Part shown: positions 28,523-36,977 of the stretch, piece by piece | Layout: each line of letters opens with the position of its first letter | Numbering within the stretch: position 1 is the first letter of the stretch | From: Ferruginibacter albus | GTDB lineage: Bacteria; Bacteroidota; Bacteroidia; Chitinophagales; Chitinophagaceae | Length of the DNA: 64,000 nucleotides | Assembly (NCBI RefSeq): GCF_020042285.1 | Contig: NZ_CP083388.1 | Location: 2,816,001 to 2,880,000, forward strand | Reading direction: 5' to 3' | The notes under the pieces: model-generated | The model's input: only the letters and a program-made list of their open reading frames with translations | Database searches by the model: none | What the model was told of the DNA's origin: nothing | Program-made: the position numbers and the translations under genes

Positions 28523-28530
28523 CAAAAATA
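28523..28530 (-). promoter_or_regulatory. Predicted -7 element for the 67-aa membrane protein
   Basis: TATTTTTG on the minus strand, 21 bases before the ATG at 28502. Confidence 0.5.
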
Positions 28531-28551
28531 AGGTGTATCCAACAAAAAAAA

Positions 28552-29625
28552 CTATTTGTTACCAACAATTTCCGAAAAGGTGCTCTTCTTTTTTATAAAA
28601 TATTGCCATACAATAGAGCCTTTATAAACGCCTTCTAAATTCCTGTTATTTATTTTGGTAAAAACCGATCGCTTTTTATGAAATAATCTCCAGCTGATAA
28701 AATGAAAATGCGCTTTAATAACTGCAATAAAATAGCCCCCATTCCCTTTTAGTAATTCCATTACTGCGGCCAGCCAATCCAACAAAAATCTAAAAGGAAT
28801 TTTCCATACAGCATTCCCAAACGATAAATTCTTTGCTAATAAAATAAGATTGTTTCTAAAATTCAAGAACACTTTTCGGTTATTACCGGTTGGCAATGTG
28901 CCGCCGCCAACATGATATACTATGGAATTAGGTTGCACGTATATTTTATATCCTGCAGATTGCGCCCGCCAGCAAAAATCTATTTCTTCCTGGTGTGCAA
29001 ATAAAAAATCATCCAATCCATTTAGTTCATGATATACATTTGCTTTTACAAAAAATGCAGCCCCACTTGCCCAAAAGCAAGGACGTACTGCGTTGTATTG
29101 TCCATTGTCTTTTTCAACGGCATCAAATATCCGTCCTACCGCAAACGGGTATCCTAAGTTATCTATCCATCCGCCGCAAGCGCCGGCGTATTCAAATTCA
29201 TTTTTATTAGCAAACGATAATATTTTCGGCTGGCAAACTGCTATCGTTGCATCATTCTTCATTAATTCAATAATAGGTTCAATCCAATCCGGCGTCACTT
29301 CAACGTCACTATTCAGCAAAACATAATAATCACTCTGCACTTGTTTTAATGCAGTGTTATAACCTTTGGCAAACCCTTCATTACTGCTATTCTGTATGAT
29401 CTCTACACTGGGGAAATTTTGTTGCAGGAAAGAAACTGAATCATCTGTAGAAGCATTATCCGCAACAATGATCCTTTTGTTATTATAAGTAGTTGCCAGC
29501 ACCGACGGCAGAAACTGTTGCAGGAAATGTTTCCCGTTCCAGTTTAAAATAACAATGGCCACAGCCGGATCTTTGGTACCAGCCGCAGTAAGCGCTTCGA
29601 CATCATTGAGACGCATTTCGTTCAT
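28552..29625 (-). CDS. Family 2 glycosyltransferase (rhamnosyltransferase-like)
   Basis: 357 aa, GT-A fold. VAIVILNWNGKHFLQQFLPS (residues ~22-41) is the GT2 start, VADNASTDDS and NEGFAKGYN follow, and YYVLLNSDVEV (~100-110) carries the metal/nucleotide-sugar DxD-like site. The acceptor-side motif HQEEIDFCWRAQSAGYKIY fits the rhamnosyl/galactofuranosyl transferase group, and a hydrophobic segment lies near the C-terminus (FLLDWLAAVMELL). It transfers a sugar at the cytoplasmic membrane face. It is the only glycosyltransferase apart from WaaA seen in the window, and it is 9 kb from the polysaccharide export operon. Confidence 0.9.
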   Translation of the reverse strand: MNEMRLNDVEALTAAGTKDPAVAIVILNWNGKHFLQQFLPSVLATTYNNKRIIVADNASTDDSVSFLQQNFPSVEIIQNSSNEGFAKGYNTALKQVQSDYYVLLNSDVEVTPDWIEPIIELMKNDATIAVCQPKILSFANKNEFEYAGACGGWIDNLGYPFAVGRIFDAVEKDNGQYNAVRPCFWASGAAFFVKANVYHELNGLDDFLFAHQEEIDFCWRAQSAGYKIYVQPNSIVYHVGGGTLPTGNNRKVFLNFRNNLILLAKNLSFGNAVWKIPFRFLLDWLAAVMELLKGNGGYFIAVIKAHFHFISWRLFHKKRSVFTKINNRNLEGVYKGSIVWQYFIKKKSTFSEIVGNK

Positions 29626-29779
29626 CGGCTATACTACTATTAAGCTTTAAGTATGTTTTGCACAAACATAGTTCATTTGTCTGAACCATAATGCTTGCCG
29701 GGAAGACAGGAAGTTGTAAAGTTTTAATTTACATAAGAACGTCTTTGCGACTTGCCGGCTATTAAATACATTTACAGTA

Positions 29780-30925
29780 ATGTTCACTCAATATTTAAAC
29801 TGGCGTACATTATTAGCCCTTGTTGCAATAACTATTGTAACAGGTACTATATTTTATTCCAACTTCTTAGCAAAAAAAATTGCTTTTGATGAACGCCAGA
29901 AAATTGAACAGTGGGTAGATGCCGTTAAAGATGTAAATAATGCCAGCAGCGCTACCACTAATTTATCTACACGAATATTAGTGGAGAACAGCAAAGAGAT
30001 TCCCATGATCGCTGTAACAGAAAAAGACAGCATACTTGATCACTATAATTTAGATTCTTCGCTCGTTATCAACAAAGATTATTTAGAAAATACGTTAAAG
30101 GAGTTCAAATCCTTACACGAACCTATAGAATGGAGAAATCCTTTAGACACCACGCAGATCAATCGTGTATATTACGGAGAATCTTCTTTGTTAAAACAGG
30201 TTCGCTACTACCCTATTATTCAATTGATCATTGTAGCCCTATTCATCATTATAACATTGATTACTATTTCCACAAGAAATAAATCTACTCAAAACCAGGT
30301 GTGGGCAGGCATGGCTAAAGAAACAGCACATCAATTAGGCACCCCACTTTCATCTTTACAAGGTTGGGTGGAAATGCTGAAAGAAATAGAAGGCAACGAA
30401 AAAATTGCTTCAGAAATGTCTAAAGATGTTGATCGCTTAAAATTAGTAAGTGATCGTTTTGGAAAGATCGGTAGCATTCCACAATTAGAGCCGATCAATA
30501 TAACAACACAGGTTGAAAACATGGTTGCTTATATAAAACGTCGTGCAACCGATAGGGTTAGCTTTGCCATTAACAGCAATGAAAAAGATATTGAAGCAAA
30601 CATTAATGCTCCTTTGTTTGACTGGGTGATTGAAAATTTATTGAAAAATGCATTAGACGCAATGGAAGGCAAAGGCAACATTACTATCAATATAAAAAAT
30701 GAAGCCGCCGAAACTGTTATTGATGTGACCGATTCAGGCAAAGGCATCAGCAAACAAAATGTTTCTAAAGTTTTTAAGCCCGGCTTTACTACTAAAAAAC
30801 GTGGCTGGGGATTAGGCTTATCCTTAAGCAAACGTATTATTGAACAATACCACAAAGGAGAATTGTTTGTAAAGCATTCTGAAATAGGTAAAGGGACTAC
30901 GTTCAGGATCATTCTTAAAAAATAA
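29780..30925 (+). CDS. Membrane sensor histidine kinase
   Basis: 381 aa. Two TM helices (~10-30 and ~147-165) bracket a periplasmic sensor region of ~115 residues. There is no HAMP consensus; the kinase core begins almost at once with WAGMAKETAHQLGTPLSSLQGWVEML, His184 being the phospho-acceptor. The ATPase part has VIENLLKNALDAMEGKGNI (N box), DVTDSGKGI (G1) and KKRGWGLGLSLSKRIIEQYH (G2). The HQLGTPLSS form of the H-box is typical of a group of Bacteroidota kinases. No response regulator gene is next to it. ATG 29780. Confidence 0.93.
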   Translation: MFTQYLNWRTLLALVAITIVTGTIFYSNFLAKKIAFDERQKIEQWVDAVKDVNNASSATTNLSTRILVENSKEIPMIAVTEKDSILDHYNLDSSLVINKDYLENTLKEFKSLHEPIEWRNPLDTTQINRVYYGESSLLKQVRYYPIIQLIIVALFIIITLITISTRNKSTQNQVWAGMAKETAHQLGTPLSSLQGWVEMLKEIEGNEKIASEMSKDVDRLKLVSDRFGKIGSIPQLEPINITTQVENMVAYIKRRATDRVSFAINSNEKDIEANINAPLFDWVIENLLKNALDAMEGKGNITINIKNEAAETVIDVTDSGKGISKQNVSKVFKPGFTTKKRGWGLGLSLSKRIIEQYHKGELFVKHSEIGKGTTFRIILKK

Positions 30926-30951
30926 ATATCTCACAGAGGCGCAGAGTAAAA

Positions 30952-30982
30952 TTTGTCTTTTACTATTTAGATTATACATTTG
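30952..30982 (+). promoter_or_regulatory. Full Bacteroidota-type promoter of tRNA-Leu(GAG)
   Basis: TTTG at 30952-30955, a 19-base spacer, then TACATTTG at 30975-30982: both elements of the Bacteroidota promoter are present at ideal spacing. The tRNA begins 43 bases downstream. Confidence 0.75.
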
Positions 30983-30988
30983 CTTCGC

Positions 30989-31015
30989 AATATTCAATAG
31001 TATTTATTGAATATT
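30989..31015. repeat. Palindrome of the TTGAATATT type in the tRNA-Leu leader
   Basis: An 11-bp perfect inverted repeat (AATATTCAATA / TATTGAATATT) around a 5-base loop. It would fold in the leader of the tRNA precursor. The same word occurs in the intergenic repeat at 34306-34334. Confidence 0.6.
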
Positions 31016-31024
31016 CAACTATCA

Positions 31025-31106
31025 GCGGCGATGGCGAAATTGGTAGACGCACTACTTTGAGGTGGTAGCGGGGCGACCCATGGGAGTTCGAATCTCCTTT
31101 GCCGCA
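31025..31106 (+). tRNA. tRNA-Leu (anticodon GAG)
   Basis: 82 nt. The acceptor GCGGCGA pairs with TTGCCGC, discriminator A; the D region is TGGCGAAATTGGTAGACGC; the anticodon stem CTACT/GGTAG encloses TTGAGGT (anticodon GAG); a long variable arm and T arm GGGAGTTCGAATCTCC follow. It reads CUC/CUU codons. No CCA is encoded. Confidence 0.95.
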
Positions 31107-31107
31107 C

Positions 31108-31135
31108 AAGGCTTCTCAAATGAGGAGCTTTTTTA
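31108..31135 (+). terminator. Terminator of tRNA-Leu(GAG)
   Basis: GCTTCTC / GAGGAGC stem (one G-T pair) with an AAAT loop, flanked by AAG and a TTTTTT run. Confidence 0.85.
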
Positions 31136-31165
31136 TTTATATTTATCCCTGCAAAAAACAAAAAA

Positions 31166-32440
31166 ATGGCAAACGAAATAAAATGTCCTCATTGCGGAAA
31201 TGTATTTGATGTGGAAGATGTATTGGCAGCAGACATCGAAAAAAAATATCAGCAAAAATACCAGGATGAATTAAAGCAATCACTTAATAAAGTAGAAGCC
31301 GACAAGAAAAAGCTGGAGACCGAACAAGTTCAATTTGAAGAAAAAAAGAAAAGAGAAAACGAAATTTTTGCACAAAAGCTTCAGCAGGAAAAACAAAAGA
31401 TGGAGTTAGAACTCCAGGAACAACTAAAAAGCAAGATCGCAGCAGATTATGAAGGCAAATTGAAACTGGTAGAAGAAAACAATCGCCAAAACGAAGAAAA
31501 ATTAAAAGCAGCAAGACAAAAAGAAATAGAGTTTCTTCAAAAAGAACAGCAGATGAAAAATAAGGAAGCTGAACTTGAAATAACCTTACAAAAGAAATTA
31601 CAGGAAGAACGAACGAACATTACTGAGCAAATAAGAAAACAGGAAACGGAAAAAAACCTGTTGAAAGAAAATGAATTTCAGCTGAAGCTGCGGGAAATGG
31701 AGAAGCAACTGGATGATCAGAAAAAACTGGCGGAAGAAATGAAACGCAGGGCAGAACAAGGCTCTATGCAATTGCAAGGAGAAGTACAGGAAATAATTTT
31801 AGAAGAATTATTAAAAACAAATTTTCCGTTTGATGAAATTACGGAAGTAGGTAAAGGCGTACGTGGTGCCGATTGCATACAACATATTCGAAACAACACC
31901 GGGCAAGCGTGCGGTAAGATTATTTTTGAAAGCAAGCGTACCAAAGATTTTGCATTAGACTGGGTTGAGAAACTAAAAGTTGATATGCGCAACAGCAGTG
32001 CTGACATTGCCGTAATTGTTACGCAAGCTATGCCTAAGGATATGGAACGCTTTGGAGAAAAAAATGGTGTTTATATCTGCACATTCACAGAAGTTATTGC
32101 ATTAGTAAACGTGTTACGCAACAGTATTATCCGGTTTTATGCGGCAACAAAATCGCAGGAAAATAAAGGAGAAAAAATGAATATGCTTTACTCCTATTTA
32201 ACCAGTCACGAATTTGCGGAACAATGGAATGCAATACGGGAAGGTTTTATGTCCATGAAATTATCTATTCAAAAAGAAAGAGATGCCATGGAAAAACTCT
32301 GGAAAGCAAGAGAAAAACAGTTGGAAAAAGTTTTATTGAATGCAGCACATATCAGGGGTTCGGTAGAAGGTATTGCAGGAAGCGATAGTGTTGATCTGAA
32401 TTTATTGGACTCAACCGAAACCAATTTATTAGACAGTTAA
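31166..32440 (+). CDS. DUF2130 coiled-coil protein with a nuclease-like core
   Basis: 424 aa. Residues 1-15 contain a CPHCG zinc-ribbon half-site. Residues ~25-210 are a long, highly charged coiled coil (many EKK/QQ heptads). The C-terminal ~210 residues are the DUF2130 domain. In it, GADCIQHI and IIFESKRTKDFALDWVEKL give a D...E-x-K arrangement like PD-(D/E)XK nucleases, followed by ADIAVIVTQAMPKDMERFG. This overall build recalls RmuC, a coiled coil plus nuclease fold, but the sequence is the separate DUF2130 family. The function is unproven and a DNA-related role is inferred. Confidence 0.88.
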   Translation: MANEIKCPHCGNVFDVEDVLAADIEKKYQQKYQDELKQSLNKVEADKKKLETEQVQFEEKKKRENEIFAQKLQQEKQKMELELQEQLKSKIAADYEGKLKLVEENNRQNEEKLKAARQKEIEFLQKEQQMKNKEAELEITLQKKLQEERTNITEQIRKQETEKNLLKENEFQLKLREMEKQLDDQKKLAEEMKRRAEQGSMQLQGEVQEIILEELLKTNFPFDEITEVGKGVRGADCIQHIRNNTGQACGKIIFESKRTKDFALDWVEKLKVDMRNSSADIAVIVTQAMPKDMERFGEKNGVYICTFTEVIALVNVLRNSIIRFYAATKSQENKGEKMNMLYSYLTSHEFAEQWNAIREGFMSMKLSIQKERDAMEKLWKAREKQLEKVLLNAAHIRGSVEGIAGSDSVDLNLLDSTETNLLDS

Positions 32441-32467
32441 AGATTAGTATAATTGCAAGAATAATTT

Positions 32468-33676
32468 ATGCCTCAGGAAAACCCTATAATCTCATACAAA
32501 ATTGGCGACACTACATATGCGTTAGAACCGGGTTATTTACCCAACGGATTCGATACATTACCGCTTGCTACGCAGGATCAAATTCGGTATGCGATAGATA
32601 GCATTAAACAAAGCCGCGACCTTCAACAACAACAGGATGCAAGTGTTTCATTTGCACATTTTTGTTGGTCGGCAGTTTTTGGTGCTTTGTTGATCGTTGT
32701 GTTAACACTGGCATTAGGCAAATTCTTTGATCGCCTGCAAGGAATACTTAAACAAGAATTCAGCTGGTTCTTCATTGTAGGGCTGTCATTATTTATCCCT
32801 GCCATTTATTATGATATACAATGGCTTTCATCCATTCTACTTTTTCTAATCATTATAGCATTAATAATAGTTGTAAAAAAAGCAGGCGTACGTCCTGAAG
32901 ATACTCCAACTCCTTACGCTATTCCACCGCAGGAAGACTATCCGCAGGAACAGGTGTTGCAATACAGAGGCAGTGAATTAAATTTTTCGCATCCTCAAAT
33001 ACATGATACGCTTACCAAAAGGTGGAACTATTATTCCACGCTCACTCCATTTAACCAACAAAGATTCGTAGGGCGCTTACAAGAATTTATTGCCATTAAA
33101 ACTTTTTGCATTTATGATAAAAACGGCTTCCTGGAAATGCCCATTCTTATCAGCGCTGCTGCTATTCAACTAACTTTTGGGCTGGATGAATACCTATTAA
33201 AAAATTTTCCGGTTATCAATATTCATCCCGAAGAATTTATTGGCGTACATCCGTTCATTCGTTTTTTAGAGGGGAACGTTTCAAACGGTTGCATCAATCT
33301 TTCATGGAAACATTTCTTACTGGAGAGCAGCATTACTGATGATGGCCAAAATGTGGGCTTACACGAAATGTCGCATGCTTTGTATTGCGAATGTTTTGCA
33401 GATAGAGGAAGGGCAGACAAGCTTTTTCAAAAAACTTATGAAGAGTTCAATACAGTTGGCGGCAAATTATTTCAAACCGGGAAGCCAAATAATGAAAATT
33501 TGTTTTGCGATTATGCTTATAAAAATATCCAGGAATTTTGGGCAGTGAGTATCGAAATATTTTTTGAACGCTCAATAGATATGCAAAATAAATATCCCGA
33601 ATTATATGCAGCACTTTGTGATATTTTAAATCAAAACCCGGCTAATAAAATTGCTATTTTAAAATCGTTGAACTAA
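32468..33676 (+). CDS. MtfA-like zinc peptidase (M90) with N-terminal membrane segments
   Basis: 402 aa. Residues 1-55 are cytoplasmic and polar; two to three TM helices lie at ~60-145. The C-terminal domain has VINIHPEEF, GNVSNGCINLSWKHF and the zinc motif HEMSHAL (His299, HExxH), followed by NIQEFWAVSIEIFFERS, whose Glu is the likely third ligand region. MtfA of E. coli binds the Mlc repressor and has peptidase activity; those proteins are soluble and shorter, so this is a membrane-attached relative. Its stop overlaps the stop of the convergent phosphopantetheinyl transferase gene by 18 bases. Confidence 0.85.
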   Translation: MPQENPIISYKIGDTTYALEPGYLPNGFDTLPLATQDQIRYAIDSIKQSRDLQQQQDASVSFAHFCWSAVFGALLIVVLTLALGKFFDRLQGILKQEFSWFFIVGLSLFIPAIYYDIQWLSSILLFLIIIALIIVVKKAGVRPEDTPTPYAIPPQEDYPQEQVLQYRGSELNFSHPQIHDTLTKRWNYYSTLTPFNQQRFVGRLQEFIAIKTFCIYDKNGFLEMPILISAAAIQLTFGLDEYLLKNFPVINIHPEEFIGVHPFIRFLEGNVSNGCINLSWKHFLLESSITDDGQNVGLHEMSHALYCECFADRGRADKLFQKTYEEFNTVGGKLFQTGKPNNENLFCDYAYKNIQEFWAVSIEIFFERSIDMQNKYPELYAALCDILNQNPANKIAILKSLN

Positions 33677-34297
33677 CCAGGATAAACTATATTCATCAAA
33701 CAAAACAAATTGCACCTTTAACTGCTCATCGGTATTTTTTAAAAACCGGCATATGGCAGTACCTCTTTTGTTATCTAATAAAATATCCGTAATCTGAATA
33801 TGCTCTTTAAAATCAACACCGCCATCTCCATACCATTTATAAACTGCTTCTTTGATGCTCCAGCAAAGCAGTTGTATATTGAGTGTTGAATATTGAGCAT
33901 TAACTATTTTTTCTATTAATCGTTGCTCTTCAATACTCAAAAATTTATCTTTTATTCTACCGATCTTATCATTAAATAATTCAATATCCACTCCTACTCT
34001 TTCCTCTTTACTTACAATTACTGCTGCATAATCGCCACAATGTGAAATGGAAAAATGATACGCTTCATTTTCGAGAAAAGGTTTTCGTGTATCTGCAATC
34101 CGTATCAGGTCGTAAGGAAAATCAGGATATAATTGTTTTAATAATGATCTGCCTGCTAAATGTTGTAAACGCTTGTGCCAATGAGATATCTCACGTTGCA
34201 AAGGAACCTGTTCTAAAAAGAAATCTTCAGTTTCGGCAATATGCCAAATGCCAAGTTTTGTAGTGTCGTTAATATTTTGTTGATAAACCAGCGGCAT
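33659..34297 (-). CDS. 4'-phosphopantetheinyl transferase (Sfp type)
   Basis: 212 aa. The Mg2+-binding motif VGVDIELFND (residues ~98-107) and LLCWSIKEAVYKWYGDGG (the W-x-x-KEA-x-x-K motif) define the family; FSISHCGDYAAV supplies the usual HCG/SHS element. The enzyme moves the phosphopantetheine arm of CoA onto acyl carrier proteins. Between EEQRLIEKI and the KEA motif lies NAQYSTLNIQ, which is encoded by a stretch resembling the TTCAATATTCAA intergenic repeat. ATG 34297; the 3' end overlaps the MtfA-like gene. Confidence 0.92.
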   Translation of the reverse strand: MPLVYQQNINDTTKLGIWHIAETEDFFLEQVPLQREISHWHKRLQHLAGRSLLKQLYPDFPYDLIRIADTRKPFLENEAYHFSISHCGDYAAVIVSKEERVGVDIELFNDKIGRIKDKFLSIEEQRLIEKIVNAQYSTLNIQLLCWSIKEAVYKWYGDGGVDFKEHIQITDILLDNKRGTAICRFLKNTDEQLKVQFVLFDEYSLSWLVQRF

Positions 34298-34305
34298 ATT
34301 GTTGA

Positions 34306-34334
34306 TTGAATATTGAATATTGAATACTGAATAT
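34306..34334. repeat. TTGAATA tandem word repeat upstream of dcd
   Basis: TTGAATATTGAATATTGAA followed by TACTGAATAT, about four near-copies of an 8-9 base word. It sits between the divergent phosphopantetheinyl transferase and dcd genes. Related words are at 30989-31015 and, in coding sequence, at 33880-33899. Confidence 0.7.
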
Positions 34335-34369
34335 TTATTTTTACAAATTAACTGATAAATACATAAACA

Positions 34370-34906
34370 ATGATATTGAGTGATAAGCGAATCCTGGAAG
34401 AAATAGAAAAAGGTACTATAAAAATCGAACCATACAATCGTGAAAAATTAGGGAGCAATAGTTATGATGTACATTTGAGTAAAAATTTGGCCCGCTATAT
34501 AAATAAAGAATTGGATGCAAAAAAGCATAATGAAATTGATCATTTCGAAATTCCCGACGAGGGCTTTGTACTGCAACCACATGAATTTTATTTAGGTGTT
34601 ACGGAAGAATATACTGAAACCCACGCCCATGTTCCTTTTTTGGAAGGTAAAAGCAGCACCGGTCGTTTGGGTATCGATATTCACGCAACTGCAGGAAAAG
34701 GAGATGTTGGTTTTTGCGGAAACTGGACCCTGGAAATTTCTGTTAAGCAACCGGTTCGTGTTTATAAAGGAATGCCTATCGGGCAATTAATTTATTTTCC
34801 TGTTGATGGCGAAATTGAAGTAAAGTATAATCAAAAGAAAAATGCTAAATACAGCGGTCAGCCAAATATGCCTGTTGAAAGTATGATGTGGAAGAATAAG
34901 TTTTAG
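34370..34906 (+). CDS. dcd: dCTP deaminase
   Basis: 178 aa, the usual length. LGSNSYDVHLSKNL near the N-terminus, KSSTGRLGIDIHATAGKGDVGF (the nucleotide-binding and catalytic block with the Ser-Ser-x-x-Arg and the Glu of NWTLEISV downstream) and the C-terminal YSGQ motif identify Dcd. It converts dCTP to dUTP and ammonia for dTMP synthesis. The stop overlaps the convergent DUF3810 gene by four bases. ATG 34370. Confidence 0.96.
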   Translation: MILSDKRILEEIEKGTIKIEPYNREKLGSNSYDVHLSKNLARYINKELDAKKHNEIDHFEIPDEGFVLQPHEFYLGVTEEYTETHAHVPFLEGKSSTGRLGIDIHATAGKGDVGFCGNWTLEISVKQPVRVYKGMPIGQLIYFPVDGEIEVKYNQKKNAKYSGQPNMPVESMMWKNKF

Positions 34907-35982
34907 AGCTTTCCATACTTTTTATAATATGCCACCAACAATCCTGTTACTTCATCGTAGGTTAAATTGCCGGCGGGTTGTTTGTTGCTCTGTAAATATT
35001 TCCCGTACATCCATCGTATGATAGGCTCTACAGGGTTTTGATGCGCTTCTGCAAAAGTTCTCCATTGTTTAATGTCTTCTTTTACAGCAGGAGATAATTG
35101 CTTTGCAAAACTTTTTGCAGCAACGGAATCAACGATATATAAATTTCTGTTAGTAGTTAAAAACAGATCCAGGTAAACAGAATAGTGAAACAAAGTATCC
35201 GATGATGCAGCAGCTGCAAGGTATCCCACAAAATTAGCTTCATCTTCTCTTGCATATCCCACCTGGTGCGCCATTTCATGGCAGGTTGTATAAGGTTGCA
35301 AAAAATACGGAACAGTTGTATTTACCTGTGCTTCTCCGGTGAATGGGTCATAATATCCCATGAAGCCTAAATAATTGCCCAACCATCCCCACAAAGATGA
35401 TTTTACAGCATTGGTTTGATAGGTAAGAAAAGGAAATTGTATTGCAGCGTTTTTGTATGCTTCATCCGATCTTTTAAATATCTCTTTTTTGTTTATTTCT
35501 GTTTGATGAATTTGAATCAATGTCGATTTATTTTCATTTACTTTTTGCAGTAATAAAGAATCTACTGCTGCCAGGTCTTTAGCGGTGTATCTTTTTGTAT
35601 CTAATCCAAGTTGATAAGCAATCCCTAACCTGTTATAGTTTATTCCCCATAAAACATTAAAAATGATGTAAATGAATAATATCCAAACAACCATTTTATA
35701 GGCACCACATTTCATCCATGCCCAATTCATTTCTTTTTTAAATATTTTGATAACTGCTTTAACGACCTTTACTACTAAACAAACAGCTATTACTCCATAT
35801 AAAATATCGCCGATACTAAAAGGAAGCCAGCCGAAAAAAAATCGTAATAGACGGGCAAGGTGCGGATAAAAACCTGTTGAATAAGCAGTTTCGACGAAAA
35901 AGCTGTTATTAAACGCAAAATGAACGAATAGAGACAGAACAATTAATCCTAATATGATCAGAGATTTTTTCCGGGTTTGCAT
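34903..35982 (-). CDS. DUF3810 membrane protein with a metallopeptidase-like HExxH motif
   Basis: 359 aa from ATG 35982 (MQTRKKSLIILGLIVL). The frame extends upstream to 36204 but would run through the yceD promoter region and adds an implausible N-terminus. Three TM helices at the N-terminus (~8-28, ~45-80, ~95-118) precede a large extracytoplasmic domain. That domain contains TTCHEMAHQVGYAREDEANF (His235): HExxH followed by E-D-E-A-N, the arrangement of a zincin with a downstream glutamate ligand. DUF3810 proteins are widespread in Bacteroidota and Firmicutes; catalytic activity is inferred from the motif. Confidence 0.88.
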   Translation of the reverse strand: MQTRKKSLIILGLIVLSLFVHFAFNNSFFVETAYSTGFYPHLARLLRFFFGWLPFSIGDILYGVIAVCLVVKVVKAVIKIFKKEMNWAWMKCGAYKMVVWILFIYIIFNVLWGINYNRLGIAYQLGLDTKRYTAKDLAAVDSLLLQKVNENKSTLIQIHQTEINKKEIFKRSDEAYKNAAIQFPFLTYQTNAVKSSLWGWLGNYLGFMGYYDPFTGEAQVNTTVPYFLQPYTTCHEMAHQVGYAREDEANFVGYLAAAASSDTLFHYSVYLDLFLTTNRNLYIVDSVAAKSFAKQLSPAVKEDIKQWRTFAEAHQNPVEPIIRWMYGKYLQSNKQPAGNLTYDEVTGLLVAYYKKYGKL

Positions 35983-36056
35983 AACTGCCATAAAATTAAG
36001 CAATGCAGCCGTGCTAAAAATCTGTAATTTATAGCGCTTAATCTGCATTTTTTTAT

Positions 36057-36064
36057 TACCTTTG
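36057..36064 (+). promoter_or_regulatory. Predicted -7 element of the yceD-rpmF-plsX module
   Basis: TACCTTTG, exact TAnnTTTG, 22 bases before the yceD-like ATG at 36086; no TTTG at ideal distance upstream. Confidence 0.55.
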
Positions 36065-36085
36065 CCGTCCTTTAAACCAAAACAG

Positions 36086-36628
36086 ATGGCAAAACGAAGA
36101 GTATTTGAAATCGCATTTGTAGGTTTAAAGCCTGGAATCCATGAGTTTACGTACGAAGTGGATGACAAGTTCTTTGCAGAAATTGAAAACAAAGAGTTTT
36201 CCAATTGTCACGCTGCTATTAAGCTTGAGCTCGACAAAAAGAGCAGTTTTATGCTGCTTAAATTTGAAGTGGGCGGAAAAGCCGATGTAGTTTGTGATCG
36301 TTGCGGAAACTTGCTTACTAAAGATCTTTGGGATGAATTTAATATGCTGGTAAAGCTGGTTGATAATCCTGAAGAAATGAACGAGCAGGAAGATGATCCC
36401 GATGTTTTCTATATTTCACGAACCGAAAGCCACCTTTATCTAAACGATTGGTTATACGAGTTTGTAACGCTTAGTATTCCCATGCAAAAAATGTGTAGTG
36501 AAGATGAAATGGGTGGACCACAATGCAACAAGGAAGTGTTGAAGAAGCTGAAAGACATGGAAGCAAAAACAAAAGACAATACTTCGAACGATGTGTGGAA
36601 AGGGTTAGATAAATTCAGAGACAACTAG
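36086..36628 (+). CDS. DUF177 (YceD) protein, 23S rRNA accumulation factor family
   Basis: 180 aa from ATG 36086 (MAKRRVFEIAFVGLKPG). A TTG at 36062 is inside the promoter and is rejected. Two CxxC-type sites typical of DUF177 are present: CDRCG (~70) and the downstream MQKMCSEDEMGGPQCNKEV. Together these suggest a zinc site. YceD family proteins act in 23S rRNA production and are almost always encoded next to rpmF and plsX, as here. The module is expected to be one transcript. Confidence 0.92.
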   Translation: MAKRRVFEIAFVGLKPGIHEFTYEVDDKFFAEIENKEFSNCHAAIKLELDKKSSFMLLKFEVGGKADVVCDRCGNLLTKDLWDEFNMLVKLVDNPEEMNEQEDDPDVFYISRTESHLYLNDWLYEFVTLSIPMQKMCSEDEMGGPQCNKEVLKKLKDMEAKTKDNTSNDVWKGLDKFRDN

Positions 36629-36660
36629 TTTATAATTTTTTAATTTTTAATTTATAGGTT

Positions 36661-36855
36661 ATGCCAAATCCGAAACGACGCCACTCGCAACAGCGCAGCG
36701 CCAAAAGAAGGACACATTATAAAGCATCAGCAACTACATTAACAGTAGATGCCACTACGGGTGAAACACACGTACGTCATCGTGCTCACGTGAGTGAAGG
36801 TAAATTGTACTACAAAGGAAAAGTAGTAGCAGAAAAAGCTCCTTTAAAAGCATAG
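36661..36855 (+). CDS. rpmF: 50S ribosomal protein L32
   Basis: 64 aa. [20 protein letters not shown] is the conserved basic L32 N-terminus (NPKxRxSxxRxxxRRxH), and [18 protein letters not shown] the C-terminal part. It lacks cysteines, so it is the zinc-free form. It lies 32 bases after yceD. Confidence 0.97.
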   Translation: MPNPKRRHSQQRSAKRRTHYKASATTLTVDATTGETHVRHRAHVSEGKLYYKGKVVAEKAPLKA

Positions 36856-36977
36856 TATTTACAAATACCAAATTATAAATTCCAAATTCAGGGTAAATTA
36901 TCTTGGGTTTGGTTTTTTTATTTTTGCTTGTAATCAATAATTTGCAATCTGTAATTAATAGTTTATAATTGTAATTA

